Positions 25,601 through 34,200 of a stretch of 64,000 nucleotides of DNA are shown piece by piece (within the stretch, counting starts at the first letter, position 1; the number at the start of each line of letters is the position of its first letter). The translations under genes were made by a program, and so were the position numbers. Below the pieces are notes generated by a model, which was not told the origin of the DNA, searched no databases, and was given only the letters and a program-made list of their open reading frames with translations. Source of the DNA: Numida meleagris (lineage: Eukaryota; Chordata; Aves; Galliformes; Numididae); assembly GCF_002078875.1 (NCBI RefSeq), contig NC_034409.1:67446450-67510449 (forward strand), read 5' to 3'.

Positions 25601-28600
25601 CTTTCCATCTGTTTAGCTGCTTCACTCGATAAAGCAAGTCCATTGGCTGAGGGATACTTACGACACCGTTCTGTTCCGTCATGTGCCAATTCTACCGTCT
25701 CTGTTGTTAAGATGACACCCCTTTCTTTTATTCCTCGGGCAAAAATAACCAAATACCTTGGGATAATCAACATGTTTTTTATACGAGAAACTACTTCTTT
25801 GCGTGAGGTGAGCTGTGGATCAGGGATTTGTACTTTTAAAAATAATAATAAAATGATGATGAAGCTAAGTATATGTGGTATCTGCAGAGATTTGAGTTGA
25901 GCTATGACACGATGAATTGAGTGTTTATCACTTGAGGCAGGGTGCTGAGTGGGGATCGAGTTGCATTGTGCTACTCTTGTCAAAATAGAGCTTCTTCGTG
26001 TTTGGCACTGTTAAAAAAGGGTTACTTATCCTAGGGCCATTGTTGATGGCTAATTAGAGTATACTGTTCTACTGTAGGTTCTTAAACAGGACCGTATGGA
26101 AAAAATGGATCTTTGACTAACAGCGGGAGTTGGGATCCTTTGAACCCCAAACTGAGAGTAATTTGTTTGGCTGGCTTTTAGCAATTAAAACAATGCCCAT
26201 TTTTTTTCTTCTCGTTTAGTAAGCTCGGTGATGAACTTTCACAGTCTACTCAGATGTTAGAATTCTTCAGTTGATGAGGGTTTCCCTTATCAACTTACAT
26301 ATACTTACATAACCATAATACAGACTTCTTTAATGTTACATTCCCTGCATTCTCAGTAACATAGATCTGTGTCATAAATGTCTAAGGTATGCTTATTCTC
26401 ATCATTGTGTTCTTTTGGGAAGTAGCTGCGTTCTTTTGCCACAATTTCTAGACACGGAAATAAAATGTACCTCATCTAGTTTGCCCATACTGAAACTATG
26501 CTGTTTACTGCTAATTATGCATTGATAAATAGAAACTTGCTGCAAGCTCTATGTAGATGCTTTGAACAGGTAAATCTCTTGTTTGGATGTTGCAATTAAT
26601 GGTTCATTTTAACTTGAGAAGTCTGTATGAAAAGGACAACATTTAGAAAAGGATGTAATAAGGTATACCCAGGGCATTGGTTGCATGGTGCTTTTGCTCT
26701 AACTGTGCCTTCTGTAGTTATTGTTCATGTAGAAATTAAATAGCTGGTATGCAAACTTTGCTGACTGTGGTAATAGATCTCAGCAGAAGTAAGTTGCTCA
26801 GGTGTTTGATTCAGTTCCTCCATGAAGTTGGGAAGCCTGTGCAGTTTTTGTGATGCTGACAGTGTGCTGTTGGCATCACCAAGGGCAGCTAACTACTATC
26901 TGTTTCAGCTATAAAGAATGAGTCTCAAACCAGCTTTCGTAGTGGTTGCAGAGTGTTGCCCCAAGGCTGTGACAGTCAGAACAGAATGGTCATTGTATCC
27001 AATGTGAGCGATGTTATTGAAAATTTTATATAAACACAGTTGGCAGTATTTGTGTTTGTTTTGCTTTCTACTTTGGTTATGGTATTTTACAGAGTATTGA
27101 AGCTGTATGAACCCTTTAACCAGCTCAACTACATACAAGGCACTGTACTTCATAAATTGATAATTTTCGGTTTATCCATTACTCTTAAGCTTTGAAGTCT
27201 GCATGTGGATATTTACCATCTTTCATTATCTGTCATCATCACGTTTTATATCAGGTTTATAACGTTACAGATCTTTTTTCACAAGTGCTGCAACTGTTAC
27301 AACAGGTGGACCAAATCTGAATTTCACAAGGAATGACAAACATGCATTGAAAATGTGATATCTGGCTGCAAGTGACTTCATTCATTCTTTATGCATGGAT
27401 TCATGAAATTATTTTTGCTCACTTATTTGTTAATTTTCATCCAAGATGTATTCTTTCTGGTTCCTAATGTCTTTGAGTCTCTTTGGGGTAGGTGATACGT
27501 TTTCCAGTAGGTGTTAGGGCAGGCTGTAGTTGTTGAAGTCCAGCTTAGTTTCTCTCTTATGCTTGCCGGTTTCATATTTTCTGATGGCATGCACAAGTGG
27601 GAAGTCAAGCAGTCTTGCCTTTCACTTTTCATTCTGAAATTTTGTAGATGCTTTGAACCAGTAGTGAGCTCTGTTTTGTCAGTTTCTTTCCATGGCTTTT
27701 TTTCTGTTTGTTTTTTTTCTTTCTTTCTTTACGTGTTTTTCTGTTTGTTTCCCTCCTACTGTAGTTGCTCACATGCTTTCATAAGGATTGACTAGGAAAA
27801 AACAATACTTATATTCCTTCTCCTCCTTTTGCACCAATTCTAATTATTTGTCTCAGCACCATGCAAACAAAAATCCCCCACGGGCACCATCAAGTCAAAG
27901 CGGTAACTAAACACAATGGCCAGAAGGTCTTTTGGACTTCATGTGGAAAAAACACCCCCACATTCCCCCCCCCTCCCCCCCGAAAGAACAACTAAAACCT
28001 CCCACCAGTAAGAAACCAAACAGCTTGAACAGCATCTCAACTCACTGATCTGTCCCTTGCTCACTTTGTATTTTGAGGGATCTGTTCATAGTGAATGTTG
28101 CGAACTAAAGACAGTCATTAGCATACTTGGAGCTATAGCAGCCACTCCATACCCTTAATGACTCTCGATGACTCTTAATCCTCAGTGTAAATTATTCTGT
28201 ATTTACTTCCCAGTTTTCAAGAAAAAATAAAAGGTCAACATTCTTCCTGATGAAAGAAAAACTCATTACTCAAATGTCAGTTGAGTATTGTTGCTCCTGC
28301 AAAGGTGTAGGAATGTCTGACAAGAACGGCTGTATGTGATATATGTACTGCAAAGAATAGCAATTGCAAGTGAATAACCCAGTTGTGATTCTTTTTCTCA
28401 GGCAGTAAGTTTCATTGATCTGAGGTTTAACTGTGACACATGAAATGGTGAATGGGTTTTAGGTTCTGTACAAAATACGATTTCAAATTTGCTGATGTAT
28501 TCAGTGGATAAAACGTAAGGGAAGTATTCAGCATCTTGTCGTGATAACTGACATAAAATACCTTGTTTGCTTTTTTTCCCCATTTTAGGAGGGTGGTGTC

Positions 28601-29478
28601 AGTGGCTTTCTCCATGCTTTTATTGCTGAAGTGTTCGCAATGGTGAGAGCACATGTTGCAGCGTTAGGGGGCAATGCCGTTGTCTCATACATCATGAAGC
28701 AGTGCGTGTTCATGGAGAATCCCAACAAAAATCAGGTGAGTTATGATATCATTCACAATGCTCAAATTAGTACGACGTGAATATAAAAAACATTTTTTTT
28801 TAATTCTCTGAAGGGCCATGTATATTAGCACTTCTGGATCTCTCATCACAGTGTTTCTTTGAAGAAGCTAAGAGCACTCTGCACACCCAAGTTAACATAA
28901 AATAGTGAATATTTATATTTATAAATTCCCAAATGGATAAAAAGAAACTAAGTTCGCTAGGGTGAAGTAAATTGTGGGAAACAGTAGAACACAGCAGTGC
29001 TGAACTTAATTGGCTTTTCTGATTTAGTAGCATTAGTGTTTTAATCTTGTTCCATATGGAGATTTTGGTTCATTTTGGACATAAAGTGGCAAAATTTTGT
29101 TAGAAAAGAAGACAGCTGGATGTGGTTGTTTTGGTACGTGAGGTAAATTCAAATTCAAAACAGCCATGAAATGAAGAGCAGCCGCCTAGGTTGTTGCATG
29201 TTGCTGGTCTCATGAGACTCTGTCTACATAACACAGAAGTGAGGGGATATAAAAGGGAATTTGTCCCTCTCTGATCTTTGCCGACTCATATATTTTGTGT
29301 TTACTTTTATGTTTGGTAACTGTGTGTTCTCTTTTTTTCTTCCCAGGCCCAGTGCTTAATAAACGTAAGTGGAGATGCCGTCATCTTTGTACGTGAATCT
29401 GAGCTGGAGGTGTTACCAGTGCAGCCCACTCCAGTAGCTTCCCAACCCACAAGTACTGGAGGAGATGTTACAACGTGA
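1527..29478 (+). CDS. C2CD5: C2CD5 (CDP138), C-terminal part, 18 coding exons
   Basis: This is the 3' part of C2CD5, a C2-domain protein phosphorylated by Akt2 that promotes insertion of GLUT4 vesicles into the plasma membrane (established for mammals). Exons are 1527-1641, 3352-3447, 5151-5342, 7677-7863, 8960-9124, 9454-9594, 11905-11968, 15278-15339, 16250-16348, 16643-16732, 17527-17614, 18629-18715, 23624-23674, 24040-24078, 24675-24776, 25617-25807, 28589-28735 and 29347-29478. All have AG/GT borders and phases join without a stop, giving about 681 residues. I recognised it from peptides such as [32 protein letters not shown] and [13 protein letters not shown]. Visible parts are repeated YbjQ-like segments ([37 protein letters not shown]), a CxxC...CxxC pair in the third exon and a Ser-rich linker (SQSESSDE). 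The N-terminal C2 domain lies upstream of the window. Exon numbers used here count from the window edge. Confidence 0.96.
3352..3447 (+). CDS. C2CD5: C2CD5 window exon 2
   Basis: 96 nt after acceptor ttatag, completing the Cys codon. It encodes [19 protein letters not shown] and GCLDQ. The SGTAAV stretch matches the GTAV-like end of YbjQ-type segments. The donor gttgtc lacks the usual +3 purine and is weak. Confidence 0.93.
3598..3612. repeat. (AAC)n microsatellite
   Basis: Five AAC units in the intron between window exons 2 and 3. Confidence 0.8.
5151..5342 (+). CDS. C2CD5: C2CD5 window exon 3, Cys4 zinc-ribbon-like
   Basis: 192 nt between acceptor tttttag and donor gtattg. It encodes [16 protein letters not shown], then [18 protein letters not shown] and IGKGCLIQA. 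Two CxxC pairs (CGFC and CYNC) about 20 residues apart look like a zinc ribbon. Zinc binding is inferred, not shown. Confidence 0.95.
6065..6445 (+). mobile_element. CR1 LINE fragment, plus orientation
   Basis: The stretch carries decayed CR1 3'-end signatures: a purine-rich segment like the end of the ORF2 reading frame (GAGGAAGGCTTCAGGGG), then a segment like CTGGACGTAAAGAAAAACTTCTTCCCC and the later GGCAGTGGAGCA motif. It lies in the C2CD5 intron before window exon 4. It has many indels and no open frame, so it is an old copy. Ends are approximate. Confidence 0.8.
7677..7863 (+). CDS. C2CD5: C2CD5 window exon 4
   Basis: 187 nt after acceptor ttctcag. It encodes [34 protein letters not shown] and [16 protein letters not shown], ending at GLA with donor gtaagt. 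It starts the second YbjQ-like segment, which continues in the next exon ([11 protein letters not shown]). Confidence 0.96.
8960..9124 (+). CDS. C2CD5: C2CD5 window exon 5
   Basis: 165 nt (55 codons) with acceptor aaaaag and donor gtaagt. It encodes [33 protein letters not shown] and [19 protein letters not shown]. The acceptor has A at -3 but a T-rich tract lies just upstream. The start was set by protein similarity. Confidence 0.95.
9454..9594 (+). CDS. C2CD5: C2CD5 window exon 6, Ser-rich linker
   Basis: 141 nt between tttttag and gtgata. It encodes [19 protein letters not shown], then [18 protein letters not shown] and KKDAFVLE. The basic RQRSR followed by clustered serines and acids suggests a disordered, phosphorylatable linker (inference). 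Confidence 0.95.
11143..11161. repeat. poly(T) tract, 19 nt
   Basis: Uninterrupted T run in the intron between window exons 6 and 7. No recognisable element is attached to it. Confidence 0.9.
11905..11968 (+). CDS. C2CD5: C2CD5 window exon 7
   Basis: 64 nt after a strong T/C-rich tract and acceptor cccag. It encodes [17 protein letters not shown] and PPPSG, leaving 1 nt for the next exon (phase 1). Donor is gtatag. Confidence 0.94.
14500..14519. repeat. poly(T) tract, 20 nt
   Basis: Uninterrupted T run. It could be the tail of a minus-strand retroposed copy, but no source is recognised. Confidence 0.9.
14782..14892. repeat. Inverted repeat, 12-bp perfect arms
   Basis: GACCAGCTAGCT at 14782-14793 pairs with AGCTAGCTGGTC at 14881-14892. 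The 87-nt interior is more GC-rich than its surroundings. Confidence 0.75.
15278..15339 (+). CDS. C2CD5: C2CD5 window exon 8
   Basis: 62 nt after gttacag. It completes a Gly codon and encodes [20 protein letters not shown]. Donor is gtaaga. Confidence 0.95.
15577..15599. repeat. Small hairpin, 9-bp arms
   Basis: TTTTGTAAC at 15577-15585 and GTTACAAAA at 15591-15599, with a 5-nt loop, inside an intron. Confidence 0.6.
16250..16348 (+). CDS. C2CD5: C2CD5 window exon 9
   Basis: 99 nt between ttcag and gtaaga. It encodes [18 protein letters not shown], then [12 protein letters not shown]. It is phase 0 at both ends. Confidence 0.95.
16643..16732 (+). CDS. C2CD5: C2CD5 window exon 10
   Basis: 90 nt between caacag and gtaagt. 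It encodes [19 protein letters not shown] and [11 protein letters not shown]. The CCLC residues are conserved as I recall the mammalian protein. Confidence 0.95.
17527..17614 (+). CDS. C2CD5: C2CD5 window exon 11
   Basis: 88 nt between ttgcag and gtaaat. It encodes [20 protein letters not shown] and PPAEKSQKR. It ends in phase 1, leading into the block of phase 1-1 exons. Confidence 0.95.
18629..18715 (+). CDS. C2CD5: C2CD5 window exon 12 (phase 1-1)
   Basis: 87 nt between ttgaag and gttggt. It encodes [17 protein letters not shown] and QPFPAAK. The length is a multiple of three and both ends are phase 1, so it could be skipped in frame. The donor gttggt is weak. Confidence 0.92.
19262..19650 (+). 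mobile_element. CR1 LINE fragment, reverse transcriptase C-terminal region
   Basis: The plus strand encodes [14 protein letters not shown], then [35 protein letters not shown] and [16 protein letters not shown], which are CR1 ORF2 signatures. The usual FADD catalytic motif reads FVCD, so the copy is inactive. It stops before the CR1 3' end, which is unusual because CR1 copies normally keep the 3' end. A later deletion or rearrangement is likely. Confidence 0.9.
21321..21433. repeat. TG/TC/TA-rich simple repeat
   Basis: Mixed (TG)n, (TC)n and (TA)n low-complexity sequence with several TATATA blocks. Confidence 0.85.
21472..21510. repeat. Perfect hairpin, 16-bp stem and 7-nt loop
   Basis: GTTAATTTTACAGTCA (21472-21487) is the exact reverse complement of 21495-21510, with loop TTGGACA between. 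The 39-nt unit is too short for a microRNA precursor. Confidence 0.85.
21557..21581. repeat. Perfect hairpin, 11-bp stem and 3-nt loop
   Basis: ATCTACCTCTC (21557-21567) and GAGAGGTAGAT (21571-21581) flank TGT. It lies 46 nt after the preceding hairpin. Confidence 0.85.
22920..23125 (-). mobile_element. CR1 LINE 3' end, minus orientation
   Basis: The plus strand shows the complement of a CR1 tail: TTGGAAAAGACCTCTGAGAT, then CCAGTCCAAC, then CTTGAACACCTCCAGGG and CTCCACCACCTCCCTGGGG, then GCCTCACCACTCTGAG. It is a 5'-truncated copy of about 200 bp. Confidence 0.9.
23624..23674 (+). CDS. C2CD5: C2CD5 window exon 13 (phase 1-1 cassette)
   Basis: 51 nt between ttattag and gtgagt. It completes a Glu codon and encodes [16 protein letters not shown]. 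In-frame length and symmetric phases make it a likely alternative exon. Confidence 0.85.
24040..24078 (+). CDS. C2CD5: C2CD5 window exon 14 (phase 1-1 microcassette, putative)
   Basis: 39 nt between ttttaaag and donor gtagga. It encodes [12 protein letters not shown] after a split Asp codon. It fits the reading frame exactly, but both splice sites are weak. I call it from phase and position, so it is probably alternatively used. Confidence 0.6.
24675..24776 (+). CDS. C2CD5: C2CD5 window exon 15 (phase 1-1 cassette)
   Basis: 102 nt after acceptor ttttcag. It encodes [19 protein letters not shown] and [14 protein letters not shown]. The donor gtaggc is weak. If it is not used, the frame stays open to a TGA at 24902-24904, which would give a truncated protein. 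Confidence 0.87.
25617..25807 (+). CDS. C2CD5: C2CD5 window exon 16
   Basis: 191 nt between gtttag and gtgagc. It encodes [54 protein letters not shown] and SLRE. It closes the cassette block by moving from phase 1 to phase 0. Confidence 0.95.
25808..28588 (+). other. C2CD5: C2CD5 intron, 2.8 kb
   Basis: No CR1 or LTR was recognised. It contains a C-rich run (27965-27981) and T-rich stretches near 27690-27740. The open frames in it lack recognisable homology. Confidence 0.7.
27965..27981. repeat. poly(C) tract
   Basis: Nine C, one T, then seven C, in otherwise AT-rich intron sequence. Confidence 0.85.
28589..28735 (+). CDS. C2CD5: C2CD5 window exon 17
   Basis: 147 nt between ttttag and gtgagt. 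It encodes [36 protein letters not shown] and [21 protein letters not shown] is the last YbjQ-like segment of the protein. Confidence 0.96.
29347..29478 (+). CDS. C2CD5: C2CD5 last coding exon
   Basis: After acceptor cccag it encodes [19 protein letters not shown] and then a Pro/Thr/Ser-rich tail ending DVTT. The stop TGA is at 29476-29478. The SGDAVIFV stretch closes the C-terminal YbjQ-like domain. Confidence 0.96.
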   Translation, partial: AQCLINVSGDAVIFVRESELEVLPVQPTPVASQPTSTGGDVTT

Positions 29479-30272
29479 AGACAGAACGAGTGAAATAGTC
29501 TTCCAAACAATTTGTTTAAAATGTGGGAATGTTAGGACTGCATCTTCAAAATCATTATCTTCCCTGAACATCGTTATCCAAAGTATAAGACAATCGCTGT
29601 ATTTTGTCCTCTAACTTCATGCAATTGTCAGGACAACATATTGGTAGGTATGCTCCGATTCTTTTGGAAAAATTGCAGGCTCCTTGGAAACCTGGACAAG
29701 CAGAAGCAGTGATAAGAAGTATGATAAGAAAGGAGGCATCACAAAAAAGTGAACTGAAATCCCATTGCGTTTTTCAGCTGTTCAGCAACGCTGCAATACG
29801 TTAAAATTCAGAGGCATCCCCGAGTTCTCTTATTGTATCAGGTGCTTCTCAGCTCACTTCAAAAAGGAGTGGGTGTGAGCAGGTGGGGTGTGGCTGAGGT
29901 CGGGTCAGCAGCCTGCGCTGTGGTGGGGCAGCAGGGGGAGGGAGCACAGGCTGTGAGATGTGGAGCCTGAACTTGGCTCAGGTCATGCAGCGTGGAGAGG
30001 AAGGAGCAGCACCAAAATTCCATATGAATTTCTGCACACAGAAAATATTTTTCAACTCTTTGAGAACTGCTGGGTTGTTTTGTTTTGTTTAAATTATTAT
30101 TAGGTGAAATGAAATGTTTTGGGTGTTTTTTTGTTCTGTTTTTAAAAAGCTGTCAGACCGCGATGCTGTGTTCTGATTTCACTTCATTATTGACAAAACA
30201 AATATTTTTTTATATAAGAATTTATGAAAAAATTGTCATAAAGTTGATTTCCTTAAGGAATGTCATCCTTGC

Positions 30273-30294
30273 AAAAAAAAAAAAAAAAAAAAAA
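30273..30294. repeat. poly(A) tract, 22 nt, in the 3' UTR
   Basis: 22 consecutive A, about 30 nt after a variant hexamer CATAAA (30237-30242). It would act as an internal priming site for oligo(dT) cDNA. Confidence 0.85.
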
Positions 30295-30700
30295 GAATCA
30301 TAAACCATCCTCTGAAAGTGTAGAGAGGTACCCTGCAGCCCCCTTTCCATCAGGGATGGGAAACGCCGGACTGATGGTATACGGGTGTACATTTGTGATG
30401 CTCACTTCTGCATATTGTTTTTCTTTTCCGATACGGTATCTGGGAAATGAGGGTACTACAAAGAAAGGAAAACGGTCATTTCCTGTAAGTGTCTGAAAGT
30501 CAGTGATACTTCAGTGTAGAAGATGCAAACCTTTGATCTGAAGATGCATTCTTACCTAAATCTGACAATACATGGAACTTGAACAAAGGTGTAAACTTGA
30601 ATGTAAATAGTCTGCTTAGTGTTGAAATTAAGCAATGGCATGGTTATTTGTTAAAAATAATTATTTCATTGTAAATGAGCATGAAAATCATTCTTTGCAC

Positions 30701-30706
30701 AATAAA
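30701..30706 (+). terminator. C2CD5: C2CD5 polyadenylation signal AATAAA
   Basis: Canonical hexamer in the expected position, followed by T- and GT-containing sequence (tatatgtgtaat). Confidence 0.75.
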
Positions 30707-30984
30707 TTTCTGTAAAAAAATATCTTGCCTTTTTATATGTGTAATACCTAAATGTGTACAGTGGATGCATATTAAAGATGTCACATTGTTGCCTTCCTCA
30801 GAGGGGCTTTTTCTTTGGTGTTACAACTGCTTAGTTTAGCATTTGGTGAGATAAGGAATTGTGTTTGAAGTGACTGAGTGAGGTTCTCAGCACCTGATAT
30901 AACCAGTGAGTAGCTGCAGCTCTTCTGATTATTTTCAAGGCAAATTTTGTTCTCTGTGAAGCTGATGATGGAATAATTTCAGAA

Positions 30985-31292
30985 GATCATAGAATGGCCT
31001 GGGTTGAAAAGGACCTCAAAGACCATCTAGCTTCAATCCCCCTACTGAGTGCAGAGTTTAAAACCATTCCCCCTTGTTCTATTACTGTCCACCCATGTAA
31101 ACAATCGTTCCCCCTCCTGTTTATATGCTCCCTCCAAGTATTGGAAGGCTACAATGAGGTCTCCCCGGAGCCTTCTCTTCTCCAAGCTAAACAAGCCCAG
31201 TTCCCTCAACCTTTCCTCATAGAAGAGATGCTCCAGCCCTCTGATCATCTTAGTGGCCCTCCTCTGGACCCAAGATCTTGGATCTGGCACAA
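30985..31292 (-). mobile_element. CR1 LINE 3' end, minus orientation
   Basis: The plus strand starts with ATCATAGAATGGCCTGGGTT, the complement of a CR1 tail. The minus strand encodes [19 protein letters not shown], then [18 protein letters not shown] and [10 protein letters not shown], the CR1 ORF2 C-terminus. It lies about 260 bp past the C2CD5 polyadenylation signal. Confidence 0.93.
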
Positions 31293-34200
31293 GTAGTTTT
31301 CAGGGTGGCAACAGTCTGAAGTAGCACATGGGAGTGCTGTTCTTTATCTTTTTGGTAGAATCTGTGGAAGGGCCATTATTACCATCTTTTACATGTTGTT
31401 TAAAGAAAAAGGTCACATTTTCATCTATTGTGTTTAATTAGACCTAGAGTAAATGCTTTCTCATCAAGAAAATTTAATTCCTCTCCAGTTATTTTTCCAG
31501 AAATGATGAGTGTTTTTACCTGTTACTGATTGAGATCTGGCTTTCCCTGTTTGATCCAGCTGGGTAAATTTAACCTGGAGGAAGCTGTACTCTTTAAGTT
31601 GCTTTATGCAGCTGCTTCTTTCCATCATTAAAAAAATATTAAAGATTAGTTGGAAAGGATACATGTGTGCAAATGCACTGTGATCTGGAACATCATGCCT
31701 GATACATTTCTCATACTTAAAAAGTATTTTTGACAAAATCATTGAAGTTTCTGTTAAAACAGGAGCAGTTAATGCAAGATACCCAACCAAGATAGGAGTT
31801 CCAGAAGCAGGATGGCCGACAAGATCGTTTTCTTTGTCAGGAACTCTACTCCAGCAATGGCTGGGGTTCAGGGACAGGAGCTAAGGCAACTTGCCGCTTT
31901 CTCCTCATATGAGAAATCCAAGTGACAGAGAGTAGGACGAAAGCAGCCCTGCCCCTCGCTCTTAACTGCAGCCCTCACAAGTGCCACCAAGCTCAGGTTT
32001 AAACCTTAACACCAGTATTGGGAACAAATCAGGTGGTATCACCCATCATAAGATTGTCAGATGTGGTCCTGCACACAGCTTGCTGGCAACTGACTGTAAG
32101 GTGGAGACAACAACAGAGGTAAGAGAGATGCAAGGAATTATGAATGATTGCAAAGAGTGAGATGTCAGTGACTGCACAGCTCACGGAGAGCACTCCATTG
32201 CTTGGATGATGTATCTGGATGACTGACAGTTTCCCTAGCAAGTACCTAATGAGTGTCAGGGCTAAAGGCAGCGTCTGCAGATCTCCCTTTGACCCTTGGT
32301 CTGTGTGGGCAGAAGTTCTTTTGCTACACGGAATTTGTGGGTTTGGTAGGCAGAGAATGCGTAGTTTGTCTGTGCTGCAAAACAGAAATGAAGAAGTGCT
32401 GTATCTGAACTGTGTCAGGCTTTGGGGGCCGCAGTTAGAGGCCCTGCCTAACTTCCCCCATCTGCCCAATGCCCCACATCAGCCCTGGGGCTGACAGTGC
32501 CGCAGCAGATCCAGACCCAGCTCCCCACAGCCCCACCCGGCCTCGGGCCCTGCCGAGCTGGGGCTGCTGGCTCCTGGCTGCCAGATCAGGCCCTGCTGCT
32601 CCACAGGCCTGCCAGCTCAATGCTGTGCTGCTCAGAGCTGGGTTTCAGGGTGTGGGCTGGCACGGGAGCTTAAACAAAACACGGCTTGTTTTACATTTGC
32701 ATAAGCTGCATGGGTTGTGGGACACAGGTCCCGCTCCACACCTCTGAATGCTGCACTTTGAATGTAGTGGTAAACAGGAACTGGCTGAAGGTTCTGTGGG
32801 GCCAGGTCTGCTGTCGTGACTGCCCAAGAAACACCTGGCCTGGAAAACAGACCTTGGTCACCACTAACACAGCTGGAGGCGGTGATTGCAGGTAGGAAAT
32901 CACCGCCTGCACCAGGCAGTCGGCAAACAGCTGATTGGAGGCTGCAGTTTTAAACTGGTAATTTCACTTTGGAAATGGCCTTCCCATTTCAATGGATCTG
33001 CAGGCATTTAGCATAAAAATGCATGTTCACATGAAATAGCTCATAGTTGTTTTTGTTGCAAAAGCGTCTTCATTAATATGTACAGAAATATGCCCTTAAA
33101 TTGTAGGGAGGGGAGGAGCTAGGGAGTTTAGTTATTCCAATTTAAGTTTGATTTTCCTCAAACGAAATGCTCCTAATGCTTCACTGGAAGAGAATTTCTG
33201 CCTGGAAACCTGGTGAGATTTGGAAACATCACACAGATCGCTACAATGTAAGTGGATCCCTGAGGAGCTTTTTGATTTTGTGGGAGTGGAGCTGAGCCCA
33301 AAGAACTTTGAAGAGATGCCCTTCTCTGCTAGAGCACACCCAAAAAGCTAGAGGAGCAATCAAGAGCAGACAGTAACCCTTCCCTCTTCCTGCAGCCCTT
33401 TTCCTGCATTTGGGTGTGAAAATGGCAGCTTCTGGTCACACTTTGCACTGGACACTGCATGGCAGATCTGTCCGTGTTGTGTGTCTGTGACTCAACTTTC
33501 CAAGGTTTTTTCTGAAATTGTGCATCATGTTTCGGTCTCAGTCTGCAGCTTGGTGCTGTTTGCATGGGTGAAAATGGCCGAGAGAAGCTGAAATGGAAGA
33601 GATGCTTATGATTAAATGGCCGTAATCCCCCATCTATGTCTTCCTGCCCTTACACAACCTACCATGCACTTAGCTTCCCATTTGTGGAACTGGGTGTGCG
33701 AGGCGATCACAGCACACTGCTCTGGAGGGATCTCTCACTTATGCCTGAAACCTGCAAATGGGCTTTTAAATTGTCACTTTGATTTTACATAAATCAGCTG
33801 TTAAACCTACCCAGAGGCTGCGTGAAGAGAATGAAACCCGGCACTAATGCTTTCACAATTTTGTTTCTGTTGACAGCACAGGGCTGTCATGTGTTGGAGG
33901 TGAAATGCTCTTCTGATACTGTTGTCGCTTTCAATATTCTCCTCAAACAGCAGCAGGAGGGCTGAGACAAAGAAGGGAAAGGCAAGAGGTGTGGTGGATA
34001 AAGAGCGTTAGTGAGGCGAAACAAGGAAAGAACACAAAATGAACTATGTATCTACCAAGCAAATAATACAAAAAGAAAATAACTAGTTGGAAAGACAGAC
34101 AAATAATGATTCCAAAACCGGAATAAAAAAGAAAGGCTGAAAATAAAGTATGATTATATATTGTTTTAGCGATTAGTACGGCAACGGCTTGCTCTCATCT

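Larger units (their letters stand above)
29479..30725 (+). other. C2CD5: C2CD5 3' UTR
   Basis: About 1.25 kb from the stop to just after AATAAA at 30701-30706. It contains a G-rich stretch (about 29868-30005) and a run of 22 A (30273-30294). A weaker ATTAAA at 30771-30776 could extend it to about 30795. The exact cleavage site cannot be read from the sequence. Confidence 0.75.

Noticed and set aside
31042..31290. 82-codon minus-strand frame as a gene
   Set aside because: It is the C-terminus of CR1 ORF2 and is already explained by the CR1 copy.
32029..32912. Overlapping frames of 60-146 codons on both strands in a GC-rich patch
   Set aside because: Open frames in several phases at once reflect base composition. 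No start context, splice pattern or domain supports a gene.
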